From B69-G16 sp964501905 (GTDB taxonomy: Archaea > Thermoproteota > Thermoprotei > Thermofilales > B69-G16), in NCBI GenBank assembly GCA_964501905.1, contig CAZCTW010000009.1, forward strand, positions 21,594 through 85,593: a stretch of DNA of 64,000 nucleotides. The letters are read 5' to 3'. Shown piece after piece: positions 8,390-18,880 of this stretch. Position numbers and translations under genes: made by a program. The notes under the pieces are model-generated. The model saw nothing but the letters and a program-made list of their open reading frames with translations, was not told the origin of the DNA and ran no database searches. Within the stretch, counting starts at the first letter, position 1. Each line of letters begins with the position of its first letter.

Positions 8390-9700
8390 ATGGTCGAGTT
8401 TAAAGTTAAAGATCTATCACTTGCTGAGGAAGGAGAACTTAAAATATACTGGGCAGAAAGACACATGCCCGTGCTTTCATTGTTAGGCGAAAAACTTCAG
8501 AAGAAAGAAATCTTTAAAGATATCGTAATAGGCGCTTGTCTACATGTAACCAAGGAAACAGCCGTTTTAGTATCGATATTGAGGAGAGCCGGGGCTGAGG
8601 TCTATTTAGCTGCTTCAAACCCCTTATCAACTCAAGATGACGTAGCGGCAGCTCTGGTTGAGAGAGGAGTACATGTTTTCGCTTGGAGGGGGATGTCTAA
8701 AAAGGATTACTATGAGGCTATCGCGAACGTTATCAAGGCCGAACCCCAGCTAACCATGGACGACGGCGCCGACTTAACCGCATGTATCCATGGACTTTAT
8801 TACGGAGAGAAGAGCGAGGAGATGGACATAGTTTCGTCGATAAGTGGGCGGAGGAAGGAAATTGCTGAAAACGTCATAGGAGGAACTGAGGAAACGACGA
8901 CAGGAGTAATCAGGCTAAAAGCTTTAGAAGAACAGAAAATCCTCCTCTACCCCATAATCGCCGTAAACGATAGCTATACTAAATTCTTGTTTGATAATAG
9001 GTATGGGACTGGGCAAAGCGCGTTAGACGGCATTATGAGAGCTACAAATGTCTTATTCGCTGGAAAAACGGTAGTTGTTGCCGGATATGGTTGGGTCGGG
9101 AGGGGTATAGCTCTCAGGGCTAGAGGAATGGGTGCTAAAGTCGTAGTGGTGGAGGTGGATCCTATAAAGGCCCTTGAAGCCTTCTATGACGGCTTCTATG
9201 TAACGGACATGCGTGGAGCCGCTAAGATCGGCGACATATTCATCACGGCCACCGGCAACAAGTCGGTAATACGTGAAGAACATTTTCTCTTAATGAAAGA
9301 TGGCGCAATTCTGGCAAATGCGGGACACTTCAATGTTGAGATAAATTTAGAAGACTTAGAGAAAGTTTCTGTAGGTAAAAGAGAGGTAAGGGAGAATATT
9401 ACGGAGTACATCCTAAAAAGCGGCAAAAAACTTTACCTTTTATGTGAAGGACGCTTAGTAAACCTAGCTGCCGCCGAAGGACATTCCTCCGAAGTCATGG
9501 ATATGAGCTTTACAAATCAAGCAATGGCGCTACGGTACCTTCTTAAAAATAGGAAAAAATTGAAAAGACGGGTTTACAGGCTACCTTTAGCATTGGATAG
9601 AAAGATTGCAGAGATGAAGTTGAAAACTTTGGGAGTAAAAATAGAAAAACTCACTAGGGAGCAAAGAGAGTACCTTCAATCGTGGAAGATAGGAACATAG
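8390..9700 (+). CDS. ahcY: S-adenosylhomocysteine hydrolase
   Basis: 436-aa NAD-dependent enzyme that splits S-adenosylhomocysteine to adenosine and homocysteine and so relieves inhibition of methyltransferases. Diagnostic segments: NDSYTKFLFDNRYGTGQS (about residues 186-203), the Rossmann motif VAGYGWVGRGIA (about 224-235), NAGHFNVEI and GRLVNLAAAEGHSSEVMDMSF. It has the shorter archaeal form. It lies 58 bases after mtnP and is probably cotranscribed or coregulated with it. Confidence 0.95.
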   Translation: MVEFKVKDLSLAEEGELKIYWAERHMPVLSLLGEKLQKKEIFKDIVIGACLHVTKETAVLVSILRRAGAEVYLAASNPLSTQDDVAAALVERGVHVFAWRGMSKKDYYEAIANVIKAEPQLTMDDGADLTACIHGLYYGEKSEEMDIVSSISGRRKEIAENVIGGTEETTTGVIRLKALEEQKILLYPIIAVNDSYTKFLFDNRYGTGQSALDGIMRATNVLFAGKTVVVAGYGWVGRGIALRARGMGAKVVVVEVDPIKALEAFYDGFYVTDMRGAAKIGDIFITATGNKSVIREEHFLLMKDGAILANAGHFNVEINLEDLEKVSVGKREVRENITEYILKSGKKLYLLCEGRLVNLAAAEGHSSEVMDMSFTNQAMALRYLLKNRKKLKRRVYRLPLALDRKIAEMKLKTLGVKIEKLTREQREYLQSWKIGT

Positions 9701-9747
9701 GGCCTAAACGAATTTCCTAAATAAGAAACGAGGTTTTATTAAGGACA

Positions 9748-9890
9748 TTAATACCCTAAAGTCTTAAAATGGAGTTCGGGAATACTCCATGTGACGAAGA
9801 AATCTCTAACTCCTTTATATCCTAGAACTTCCTCCCATTTTTCAATATCAGAAGCTATTTCCCCGATCAACTCTTTAAGGGTCCCATTCA
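9748..9890 (-). pseudogene. 3' remnant of an unidentified gene
   Basis: Read on the minus strand, an open stretch of about 45 codons with normal composition (it includes EIASDIEKWEEVLGYKG and ends LHFKTLGY) runs to a TAA but has no plausible start. It looks like the C-terminal end of a lost protein. It lies at the left edge of a zone of broken genes. Family not recognised. Confidence 0.35.
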
Positions 9891-9911
9891 GTATCTTAGA
9901 GAATGATATCT

Positions 9912-10134
9912 ATGAAGGTTATATGGGATGAAGAAGGATTGATGTATATACCTTTGAGTGAAGATGTTAAAAGAAAAGTTGAGTAACAGATTGCTGAAAT
10001 AGATCCAAGTGAATTGGAAAAAGCTTAGAGAGTATAAAGTATATGAAATAGTTCTTGAAGAATCAGACCCCATGGAAGGCCGATATGTGAAAGTAGTAAA
10101 ACATGAAGGTAAGTTTATGCTGGTGGCAGGTTGA
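9912..10134 (+). pseudogene. Broken small gene with two stops and a frameshift
   Basis: Starts MKVIWDEEGLMYIPLSEDV, reaches a TAA after about 24 codons, continues in frame as QIAEIDPSELEKA to a TAG, then resumes in another frame (EYKVYEIVLEESDPMEGRY) to a final TGA. The charged, codon-like composition on both sides of each break argues for a decayed gene of about 73 codons. Function unknown. Confidence 0.45.
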
Positions 10135-10317
10135 GTTTAGAGAAGAATACTACGTTGCTGAACTTAAATTTAAAACTTACAAGAAGTTTTGATAAAGTTG
10201 CGTATACTACAATGCTATTTTTGTTTTTCTAAAACATTTAATTAATATTGCCTATTATGACCAAAAAATTCCTGACTTCTATACTTTTATGAAAAGTTTT
10301 GTTTAAAGCTTTATAAT

Positions 10318-10599
10318 TTAATGTTCATATCCCCACTTTACTAATTTAATATCCCATACGTTTGTTGTTTCAAAAACAGTACCGCATTTAGGACACTTTC
10401 CTATCCATCCAGTATCAAATTTTTTTGTTTTCACTTGGTCGATCCATTGAACTCCAGTACGTAGGCTCCAACTAGTGCTATAACTGATATAAGAATAATC
10501 GCCCTTACTTCTTTCCACTTTTACAATTTCTCCACATTTAGGACATCTAGCAAGTGCTTTATAACGAAACACTAAACCTCCAAGCATATTTCTATACAC
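10318..10599 (-). CDS. Small double-CxxC zinc-binding protein
   Basis: 93-aa protein with two CPKCG knuckles (C19, C22 and C69, C72) that could form one zinc ribbon over a long beta-rich insert with many serines and tyrosines. Low-GC composition like its surroundings. No neighbour suggests a role: it lies alone between remnants of broken genes. It could be a nucleic-acid-binding ribbon or part of a lost system. Confidence 0.5.
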   Translation of the reverse strand: MYRNMLGGLVFRYKALARCPKCGEIVKVERSKGDYSYISYSTSWSLRTGVQWIDQVKTKKFDTGWIGKCPKCGTVFETTNVWDIKLVKWGYEH

Positions 10600-10802
10600 C
10601 TTTCATTTTAATAATATTGCAAGAAATTAAAATATTTTTCTAGTATTACTATATAAAAGTGATCTTAAACCATCAAAAATTTTACTAAAGTTTAAAAATA
10701 ATCAATCTCTTATCTTAAATTTAAGTTTATCTATTCTTATTCTTAAATAATCAGCTTGTCTTTTGAGATCAAGGTCATATTTATTAGAAAACATTATAAA
10801 TT

Positions 10803-11736
10803 CTATTGCTTTTTTAAATTCTTCAGTATTTCTTCAATAGAATAATATATTCTATTTTCTAGCTTTTTAAGAATTTTTGACATTCTTATTCTTTTATTTT
10901 CAGAGATATCGATTACTTTCCATCCGTGAAGCTTAATTAATTCTTCTTTGTTGACGGGGAATTTCGGATTTTCCAAAATAGCCATTCTCACCGCATTTAT
11001 ACCTCTGGTGGAGTAGTTTGGCAGGAAGTAATTATCCTCTATGTAAGTCTTTATCCTCATAACATCGTCATACATCCTGCAGCCGTGTCCCATCAAAAAT
11101 ACTTTGTTTTCTTCAGCGTATCTTCTAGCTGAGTCTGCAATATGTTTAATTTCTTCATCGTCTAAAACCCAGAGTGTATGATATCCTTCCCGTATATCCG
11201 GCTATAAACAATATCTGTGTAGAAGACTGGCTCTTCTAGCTGGCGTCGAAAACGTGTGTAGCATTGAATTTTGATAAAATATTTTTCAAAACTAATCTTG
11301 GTCTCCTATTTCTCCAATCGGGTCCTCTAGCTTCAACACCTATATTCGCCTCGTAACTTTGAGCATAATCTAGGAATTTTACCAGATTTTTAAGAAACCT
11401 TGACGATGGTCTCTGTCTATAAGGAAACCTGTAGTATAATAGTTTCAGCTTTCAGTATTCTGCATATATCAACTATTTTTTCAAATTTTTCGATAACTTC
11501 TCTCTTTAGTTCAAATCTATAGGTATGAGATATATCTCTGTGTGCTTTTACTGTAAAATAAAATCCTTCTTGACTATTCTCCTCCAATTTTCAACTATTC
11601 TTAAACTTGGTATCCTGTAGAATGTTGAGTTTACCTCTACGGCGTCGAAGAGTTTCGAGTATTCTCTAAGCTTATGATACTTAACCGGGAAATAATCCCA
11701 GCCACAAGCACCAACAAATATCCTCTTCACGCTCAT
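10803..11736 (-). pseudogene. DUF72 (YecE-like) family gene, frameshifted
   Basis: The 5' part (MSVKRIFVGACGWDYFPVKY, then AVEVNSTFYR) is the typical N-terminus of DUF72 TIM-barrel proteins. At about 11,555 a one-base loss in a T-run breaks the frame; the next frame reads TVKAHRDISHTYRF, the expected continuation. More breaks follow near 11,440 and 11,210. The last 100 codons are open again and end near 10,803. The internal ATG at 11,096 would make a 97-aa product but falls inside this gene and is not a credible independent start. Confidence 0.65.
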
Positions 11737-11940
11737 CTTTCCATGAATAAAAAGTCTCTAATTCCTTCCTCAGTTTTTCTTAATCCTAATATGGCATTAC
11801 CATGAAAGTGATTGTTAAATAACCATATACGGCTTTAGCCGAGGCTTCAGCCTCCCTAACCTTAGGAACCCATTTTTCAACTGGTCAATAGTATACTTGT
11901 AGTCATACCAAGTTCTTTTCCCTCTCCCATGCCATCTTAT
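11733..11940 (-). pseudogene. 3' fragment of a second DUF72 family gene
   Basis: The minus strand reads WYDYKYTIDQL, an approximate WVPKVREAEASAKAVYG region, then YFNNHFHGNA, the DUF72 C-terminal signature, ending MER with the stop overlapping the ATG of the next DUF72 gene. One frame change is needed near 11,820. So two DUF72 genes once lay in tandem and only the tail of the first remains. Its 5' side abuts the end of the 107-aa gene, which may be a deletion joint. Confidence 0.55.
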
Positions 11941-12260
11941 ATATGCGCGCGTTTTCTTTTTATGTAAAGATCTAGAGAGCTATAAGGCACTATTAAAACC
12001 GTGTAATTTAATAAAATTTCGAGACTTTGTTCTCTAGGCTTATCTATAGCCAACCTTAAAATAGTGCTATTTGTGTAAAACTGCTCTCTAACTCTAATAG
12101 GACTATTCCTCTCAATAGCTTCCGAAATCTCTAAAGCTGCTCTCCGAAGATACAGGAGCTTATAGCTAAAAATAGCCTGGAAAGGGTTAAGAGCAATAAT
12201 CAAAATACCAATCATAACCACTGTTCCAGTTGCTATAAGGATCTTAGATTGAGTCTTCAT
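11937..12260 (-). CDS. Hypothetical single-span membrane protein
   Basis: 107 aa with one N-terminal membrane helix (about residues 7-27) and an outside domain containing NSPIRVREQFYTNST. The last residues (IKRKRAHI) are basic and run into a DUF72 fragment, so the natural C-terminus may have been lost by deletion. Family unknown; moderately likely to be a real or recently truncated gene. Confidence 0.4.
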   Translation of the reverse strand: MKTQSKILIATGTVVMIGILIIALNPFQAIFSYKLLYLRRAALEISEAIERNSPIRVREQFYTNSTILRLAIDKPREQSLEILLNYTVLIVPYSSLDLYIKRKRAHI

Positions 12261-12363
12261 GAGAATAAGGAAACAAAGCTTTTAAACAGATGCAAAGTTA
12301 AAACTCACTATAATAAGTCCAGTTGTAAAATAGAACTTTAAGATATATTTGGTGCTGTCAAGT

Positions 12364-15125
12364 TTAGTCTTCACGTTTGAGGCTTGGGTGATTGCGAGTT
12401 TCCAAACTTAAAGCTCTTAAAATAATTTTATAAATCACAATTAAAGTTGTTACTAAGATTATTGTTGCTAGTATAAATATAGTTAGTCCTGTAACATTTT
12501 TGTTAGTCTCTGGATGTTTAACTTCTATTATTATAGATGCAATTGCAGAATTTCCGGCTTTATCCATTGCTATCGCCTTAATAACGTGATGCCCAATGGA
12601 TATATTTTGAAATACAAATTCTCCTGGTAATGATTCATTATAAGCCAATTTCTCGTCTAAGTATAGTGTCACAAGTTTTAGTCCTGATAACTCGTCGACT
12701 GCTTTAATTTTTACATTAAATGTTCTCCCTACTTCGCTGTTATTTGCCGGATAAATTATTTCAAGTCTAGGCGGTCTCATATCTATTATAATAGTCGATA
12801 TAGGTGTTCTCCATTCCCCAAATTTATTTTTTATTAATATATTCCATTTATGAACTCCCTCAGAAAGCTTAACGGTTTCAACGTAGAATCCCGAAGTATA
12901 GTTTCTTTTCATGGCATAGGCTTTGTTATCGACTATTAGAGTAACTTCTTCCGCAGCATCCTCTATCAAAGCTTTGAATTCAACCTTTGATCTTGAAGTA
13001 CAAGTATGATTAGCGGGATATATCTCTGTAACTTCGGGATTTTTATACACTATTCTAACTATGTCCCAGAGGTTGAGACTAGGAACTATAAACTCCAAGT
13101 AGCCATCTTTGACCGTATAGTTAACTAATACTTTTTCTATGTTAAAGTCGGGAGAGTAAACCTCTACCTGTTTAACGCTATACTCTTCTGGAAGCTTGAC
13201 TCTTATAAAAATAGAATTTTTAGGCTCAACCCAATCTGTATCAGCATTGTAGTGATAGTCGAGATTTACCAGATATATCAATATGTCTCCCGAGCTTTTC
13301 ATAATCCTGGTTGTAATGACAACATTATCTGAAGCATTGGTTAAAATTCTTCTATCGTATAAGTTTTTTTACAATTCTACGCATTTTACTCAAAGCAGCG
13401 TTATTTATAACCTTGTTCTCTAAGGCATTCTCAAAGCGTAAACCAATCCAGTTATCTATTACTGTGACACCAGCGCTAGATAGTAGTTTTTGTCTAACAT
13501 CTTCGTCTCTTTTGTTACCTAAATCATCGTAAAGCCCGAATTTCTTGGTAACTATAAGCCTGCCACCGCTTTCAACATAGTTTAGCAGAGCGGTGAAATC
13601 TCTGTCAGATATATGTGTAACTTCGGGAGCGATGATGAGGTTGTATTTGGCAAGCATGTCTGAGGCGTTTGTAGCTAATATTTCTCTCATCCCCAGTAAG
13701 AGGACGTCGTAGTCGATGTGCATTCTCTCTAGAGCTCTAGCCCAGCCATAAACCTCTTTTTGATAGTCATCGCTTTTATAATAGGCAAATGATGGATAGA
13801 AGTTCCAAACAGCAGTAGGCAGAGAGATGAGTAATGCAACATCTGCGAAGCTACTGGTGTTTTCAAAGAATATTCGGTGTTTGCTTATGAACTTATAATA
13901 CTTAGCTACACTTTCCCTCTCTTTTCCGAATACTAATCTCTTCGGAGACCCTCCTCCTAAACATGTTCCCGTGCCGAATGGTACGAGCATTATAGCGCCT
14001 GAACTGTAGACTTCTGCAACTAAAGTTCTAATTAAAGTTGAGGAATTATTTGGTGGTTGATCTGGTTCAAACGGGTTTGAATTGCATAAAATCCATTCTC
14101 CTATCCATACTTTTTAGAATAATTGCCTGAGGCTTGAGCCATTTTGCTTACAACATAGTTTGTTTGATATGGAGGAGGTTTAAATTGGTTAACTTCCACG
14201 TAAATAACGTCCATATAGGGTGTCAAAGTTATATGCGGGATCCAAGCAAAATACTCGTTACTCGTAATGGCAACTTTCCGGCCTTTGCTAGACGCATAGG
14301 CTCGAATATTTTCAGAAACATTTTTAACAAAACTCAAAGCGGATTTATACCAATAAATGACAGCAGCTTTAAATATTGGATCATTTAAAACCTCTTCAAC
14401 GTTCTCAAATTCAACGTTCTCAGTCGGCCAGCTTGCTTTAAACTTGCCTCGTAGATTAATATAGCTACCATGAATCTCTTTAATCCTATATTTTTTAGCT
14501 AGATACTCTCTAAGACAAAAGTTTTTAAGATCGTCTACCCCCAGTTGCTTAAGATCCTCCTTGCTGAAAGTCTTATTTAAGTACTGTATTAACCCACGAC
14601 CTTCCCATGTATCGCTGCATCCCCAGCCTCCTCCCCCAAAAAACACGAATATAGCATCAGGGCTATCGATGAATATAAAATCAGCACCGGTATCAACAGC
14701 CTTTCTCCCCCATTTTATTAGGAAGTCTTCCCAATATGGGTTTTGAGGTTGCATAATTGCGTAGAAATCGCGGCGTCCTAGTTGTTCTTCGCTTAGAACA
14801 CTGATAACGAGAGCTCCAGTAAAGCTTCTGGAAACTCCTACTGTATAAGGGTCGCTAAATATTGTATGTATCTCCACTCTGAGGGATAACGCATCCAGCT
14901 CCTATAATCTATCCAAGCTGGAACCGTATTATGTAACGCCTCTAAAGAATATTCAGACTTTAAATATCCAAGAAATTGAGAAAACTCCATTTGAAATGCA
15001 TCGCCGATAACTATGTATTTATCCCAATCCGGTGAAGTCTGAGGTTTTGAAGTAGTAATATGTGATAATGAAGCAATTAATATAATAAAGAATTTCTAAT
15101 AGTAATATTACTGTTCTTATTTGCA
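12364..15125 (-). pseudogene. Secreted, membrane-anchored glycosidase-like surface protein, broken
   Basis: Successive open fragments on one strand join into one protein of about 900 codons: a signal peptide near 15,125-15,060; TIM-barrel-like parts to 14,101; a middle domain (13,990-13,352) resembling the trimerisation-type domain of GH42-like galactosidases; then Ig-like repeats (PRLEIIYPANNSEVG and DMRPP regions) and a C-terminal membrane helix at about 12,400-12,460. Each junction needs a one-base shift, several in A/T runs (near 15,085, 14,880, 14,110 and 13,365). A cell-surface polysaccharide hydrolase is an inference from fold impressions. Sequencing error at homopolymers is an alternative to true decay. 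Confidence 0.55.
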
Positions 15126-15345
15126 TGGCAAATCATTAAAAATAAATGATAAAAATTTTTATTTAATACTTTCTGCGCCGTCAAGCTAAGCATAATTCTA
15201 TGCCATAGATCCTCCATAAAATCCTAACTTGACAACACCCCTTCACAAGTAGCAAAACATATATAATCCTACAACAATTAAAAAGATAGATGTTCCGTAA
15301 ATTTTCAAGAAATTCCGATACAATATATAAATATCGGAAAAATTC

Positions 15346-15399
15346 GGATGATGACCCATTGCAGCTCGGACTTATGAAGAAAAGGTTTCCGGCCTGACG
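15346..15399 (+). ncRNA. C/D box sRNA (2'-O-methylation guide)
   Basis: Box C ATGATGA at 15,348-15,354, a C'-like TGAAGA around 15,375-15,380, and box D CTGA at 15,394-15,397. About 10-12 bases between boxes could serve as guides. TATATAA at 15,324-15,330 lies about 25 bases before box C, as expected for an independent archaeal promoter. The D' box is degenerate, which lowers certainty. Confidence 0.5.
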
Positions 15400-15443
15400 T
15401 AACTATTTTAAAAACCATTTCTAAATATAGACGGGCGCAGTTC

Positions 15444-17114
15444 ATGTACACGTTGGAGAAAGTGATCAACGACCTATCCTATGATGAGGTAGTATTCTAC
15501 GAATCCCCGAGAAGCGAACTAGGCGATTTAACTACTAACGCGGCTTTTAAAATAGCGAAGAAAGAAAATCTAAAACCCGAAGCCGTAGCGGAGCGTATCA
15601 AAGCGCGTATTGAAAAATCTTCCTGGGTAGCCTCAGTTCAGATCATTAGAGGATACGTTAACGTATTTCTCGACAGAGGACTTTTTACGAGAATGGTGCT
15701 AGACGAAGCTATGCATGAAAATTATGGAGCCAGAGATGTAGGGAAGGGGAAGACCATTGTTATAGATTACTCGTCACCTAACGTCGCCAGGCCAATGCAT
15801 GTAGGCCACCTAAGGAGCACGGTCATAGGAGGCTCGCTCTATAGAATATATTCATTGCTGGGGTATAAAGTAGTGGGAATAAACTACCTGGGAGATGTCG
15901 GAACCCAGTTCGGCAAGCTCATCTACGCTTATAAAAAATGGGCAAACCCCAAAGCCCTTGAAGAAAACCCCGTAAGAGAGCTGTTTAGGCTATACGTGAA
16001 ATTTCACAGCGAAGCGGAGAAATCCCCTGAGTTGGAAGAAGTAGCCAAGGCAGAATATAGAAAATTGGAAGAAGGCGAGGCGGAACACGTAGAGCTCTGG
16101 AGGAAGTTCAGAGCTTTAAGCATCAAAAGCTTCAAAAAAGTCTACAATTTGTTCGGGATAGAATTCGATGAAATTTCAGGAGAAAGCTTCTACATAGAAG
16201 AGGCTAAAAAGCTAACTAAAGAATTGCTTGAGAGGGGTATAGCAAAAATCGGGGAAAAGGGCGAGAAGAAAAACGCCGTAGTAGCAGACTTGGAGAAGTG
16301 GGGCTTAAATCACCCCGTACTCCTTAAGAGCGACGGGACGACTTTATATCTTTCACGAGACTTAGCGGCGCTCGTAGATAGATGTCGAAAATACAGTTTC
16401 CATGCAGCGATATACGTCGTCGGCAGAGAGCAAATACTCCACTTCAAGCAATTGTTTAAAATAGCAGAACTCATGGAACTTCCCTGTAAAAACCTGCACC
16501 ATCTATCCTTCGGGCATCTCAGACTACCCGAAGGCAAAATGTCGACGAGAAAGGGAAGAGTAGTTTTCGCCGAGGAAGTTTTAGAGCGGGCAATAAGTCT
16601 TGCTAGAGAAGAGATAAAGAAACGCTGGAATGAAGACAGGCCTGAAGATGCTCTAAAAATAGGCGTAGCCGCCGTAGCTTACGCCATACTGAAGAGCGAG
16701 CCTGAGAAGGATATCATATTTAAATGGGAGAAAATACTGTCCTTCGAGGGGGAGACGGGCCCCTACCTACAGTATTCTCTAACGAGGGCTAAGAAGATAC
16801 TGGAGAAAGCTGGCGTAGAGTCTTCTAAGCTTCCTGAAAACTTCACCGTCGACAGTTATGAATGGGAGTTAGTGAAAGCTATCGCCAGATTCCCCCGCAT
16901 AACGTTACAAGCTGCGGAGAAAATGCGCCCCCACCTAGTAGCTAAATACGCTTTTTCGCTCGCCGACGCCTTCAACAAATTCTATGAAAAGTGCCCCGTA
17001 CTCAGAAGTCCTCCTGAAAAGCTGGGGCTGAGACTCTCCCTGGTAAAAGCATTCTACAATACTATGAAGCAAACCCTTTATCTCCTCCTAATACCTGAGC
17101 CAGAACGAATGTGA
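15444..17114 (+). CDS. argS: Arginyl-tRNA synthetase
   Basis: 556-aa class I synthetase that charges tRNA-Arg. An N-terminal Add-1-type domain (about residues 1-90) comes before the HIGH-type motif MHVGHLRST (about 116-124). KMSTRKG near residue 364 is the KMSKS signature, and the C-terminal DALR anticodon-binding domain includes GPYLQYSLTRAKKI. The ATG follows a TTTTAAAA TATA-like element. It is followed 7 bases later by the DUF429 gene. Two tRNA-Arg genes of the same window would be substrates. Confidence 0.95.
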   Translation: MYTLEKVINDLSYDEVVFYESPRSELGDLTTNAAFKIAKKENLKPEAVAERIKARIEKSSWVASVQIIRGYVNVFLDRGLFTRMVLDEAMHENYGARDVGKGKTIVIDYSSPNVARPMHVGHLRSTVIGGSLYRIYSLLGYKVVGINYLGDVGTQFGKLIYAYKKWANPKALEENPVRELFRLYVKFHSEAEKSPELEEVAKAEYRKLEEGEAEHVELWRKFRALSIKSFKKVYNLFGIEFDEISGESFYIEEAKKLTKELLERGIAKIGEKGEKKNAVVADLEKWGLNHPVLLKSDGTTLYLSRDLAALVDRCRKYSFHAAIYVVGREQILHFKQLFKIAELMELPCKNLHHLSFGHLRLPEGKMSTRKGRVVFAEEVLERAISLAREEIKKRWNEDRPEDALKIGVAAVAYAILKSEPEKDIIFKWEKILSFEGETGPYLQYSLTRAKKILEKAGVESSKLPENFTVDSYEWELVKAIARFPRITLQAAEKMRPHLVAKYAFSLADAFNKFYEKCPVLRSPPEKLGLRLSLVKAFYNTMKQTLYLLLIPEPERM

Positions 17115-17121
17115 TGAAATC

Positions 17122-17712
17122 ATGCTAGTACTAGGCGTTGACCTCGCAGGGAGCGAGAAAAGAAACACTGGAATATGCATAATGGATGAAAAGCTGAACG
17201 TTTTAACGTTCATAGTACACACCGATGAGGAGATATTAGAAGTAATCAAAAGAGTAAAGCCTCGAATTGTAGCAATAGACGCCCCCCTTACCTTGCCCCA
17301 CGGCAGGAAAAGCCTAAACCGAAGAGAAAGCATCCATCTAAGAGAGTGTGATAGAAAACTGCTAGAAATGGGCATAAAATTCTTTCCAATCACCTTAGGA
17401 CCCATGCGAAAATTAACAGAAAGAGGAATAAAATTAAAAAAGAAAATAGAAAACATGGGCTATAAAGTGATAGAAGTATATCCAGGCGGAGCACAAGATC
17501 TCCTAGGCATTCCTAGGAAATCTAAAGGAGTAAAAGCCTTGAGAGATGGCTTGGTAAAACTAGGGATTAAAGGAATTGAGGAGAACGCGACCGCAGACGA
17601 ACTAGACGCCGTAACCGCCGCTTATGTGGCCCTCCTCCACCTAAGAGGGAAGACCATAGAACTATCGGGAATAGACGGGACAATTGTAATGCCTAACCCC
17701 GCTCAGGCATAG
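17122..17712 (+). CDS. DUF429 family protein
   Basis: 196-aa protein opening MLVLGVDLAGSEKRNTG, with AIDAPLTLPHG near residue 55 and ATADELDAVTAAYVA near the end. These acidic motifs at strand ends (GVDLAG, IDAPL, DELDA) are typical of the DUF429 RNase H-like fold, which may be a nuclease or hydrolase. It lies 7 bases behind argS and is probably cotranscribed. Biochemical role not established. Confidence 0.75.
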   Translation: MLVLGVDLAGSEKRNTGICIMDEKLNVLTFIVHTDEEILEVIKRVKPRIVAIDAPLTLPHGRKSLNRRESIHLRECDRKLLEMGIKFFPITLGPMRKLTERGIKLKKKIENMGYKVIEVYPGGAQDLLGIPRKSKGVKALRDGLVKLGIKGIEENATADELDAVTAAYVALLHLRGKTIELSGIDGTIVMPNPAQA

Positions 17713-17760
17713 ACAATACTTATAAAATATTCATACACGTTTTACTAATTGGTGGTATTC

Positions 17761-18768
17761 TTGTCCAAAATAGGAATAGGCGTAGTTGGTTTAGGCAGAA
17801 TAGGACAACTACACGCTGAAATCTTCCACTCTAGAATACCAAATGCAAAACTAGTAGCCGTCTCTGACGTAGTGGAAAACCTAGCAAAAAGCATCGGTGC
17901 ACAGCTAGGAGTAAAATACTATACCGATTACCAACAAATGCTCAAAGATCCAGAAATAGACGCCGTAGTAATATGCACTCCCACATTCCTCCACAAAGAA
18001 ATGATAATACTAGCCGCCGAACACGGCAAACACATACTCTGCGAAAAACCCATAACCGTAACGGTGAAAGAAGCCGAAGAAGCATTATCTAAAGTAGCCA
18101 AGAGCGGAGTAACCCTACAAATAGGATACATGAGAAGATTCGACTACGCATACCAACAAGCCAAAGAAAAAATCAAAAAAGGAGAAATAGGAAAACCCAT
18201 AACCTACATAGCCATAGCCAGAGACCCCGCACCCCCACCCGGATGGGCCGCAGATCCTAAGCTCAGCGGAGGAATATTCTTGGACATGCTCAGCCACGAC
18301 TTCGACATGGCCAGATGGCTACTAGAAGCCGAAGTAGAAAGAGTACACGTAGAAGGAGGGGCAATGATATACGAAGAAATAAAGGAAAAAGGAGATCTAG
18401 ATGTAGTAACAATAAACATAAAATTCACCAACGGCGCAATAGGCCACATACACGGAAGCAGAAAATCCGCCTTCGGATACGACCTAAGGACCGAAGTGTT
18501 AGGTACCGAAGGAACAGTATACGTAGGCTACAGACAGGACCCAATGTTCGCCATAGGAACCAAACAAGGACTAGTATACTGGGGCATAAAATGGTTCTTC
18601 AAAAGATTCTACGACGCCTACGTAGAAGAAGATAAACACTTCATACAATGCCTACTAGAAGAGAAAACACCGTTGATAACTGGAGAAGACGGCAAAAAAG
18701 CAGTACAAATCGCAGAAGCAGCCTGGAAATCCTACAAAGAACAAAAACCAATTCAAATAACCTATTAA
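17761..18768 (+). CDS. Gfo/Idh/MocA family NAD(P)-dependent oxidoreductase
   Basis: 335 aa from the chosen TTG, which has GGTGGT 4 bases upstream; an earlier in-frame TTG lacks a site. N-terminal Rossmann motif GVVGLGRIGQLHAE, then TPTFLHKE and CEKPITV (the Lys of the EKP motif), and GGIFLDMLSHDFDMARWLL with the usual catalytic Asp/His pair. Similar to inositol 2-dehydrogenases but the substrate cannot be fixed. Third codon positions are strongly biased to A and C, unlike genes to its right, matching the base-skew change nearby. Confidence 0.85.
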   Translation: MSKIGIGVVGLGRIGQLHAEIFHSRIPNAKLVAVSDVVENLAKSIGAQLGVKYYTDYQQMLKDPEIDAVVICTPTFLHKEMIILAAEHGKHILCEKPITVTVKEAEEALSKVAKSGVTLQIGYMRRFDYAYQQAKEKIKKGEIGKPITYIAIARDPAPPPGWAADPKLSGGIFLDMLSHDFDMARWLLEAEVERVHVEGGAMIYEEIKEKGDLDVVTINIKFTNGAIGHIHGSRKSAFGYDLRTEVLGTEGTVYVGYRQDPMFAIGTKQGLVYWGIKWFFKRFYDAYVEEDKHFIQCLLEEKTPLITGEDGKKAVQIAEAAWKSYKEQKPIQITY

Positions 18769-18795
18769 CCATTTTTATTAAACCCGTATAACTAG

Positions 18796-18809
18796 CAACA
18801 AACACTTAC
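18796..18809 (+). repeat. 14-base direct repeat, copy 1
   Basis: CAACAAACACTTAC, identical to 19,460-19,473. A related ACAAACACCTAA lies near 19,424. The copies flank the 132-aa gene inside the A+C-rich stretch. They may be protein-binding sites or reflect the low-complexity composition. Confidence 0.35.
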
Positions 18810-18880
18810 TAGCCTATTGACTTATTTCTAGCCACCAACCATAAGCACTGTTCACAACCTACGAGTCCACAACGTCAAAA

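Noticed and set aside
10803..11096. Separate 97-aa hypothetical gene
   Set aside because: Its ATG falls inside a frame that continues upstream as a DUF72 C-terminal part; better read as the end of a frameshifted DUF72 gene.
18115..18635. Overlapping frames within the Gfo/Idh/MocA gene
   Set aside because: They are shadows created by the A/C-biased codons; no start sites or family features.
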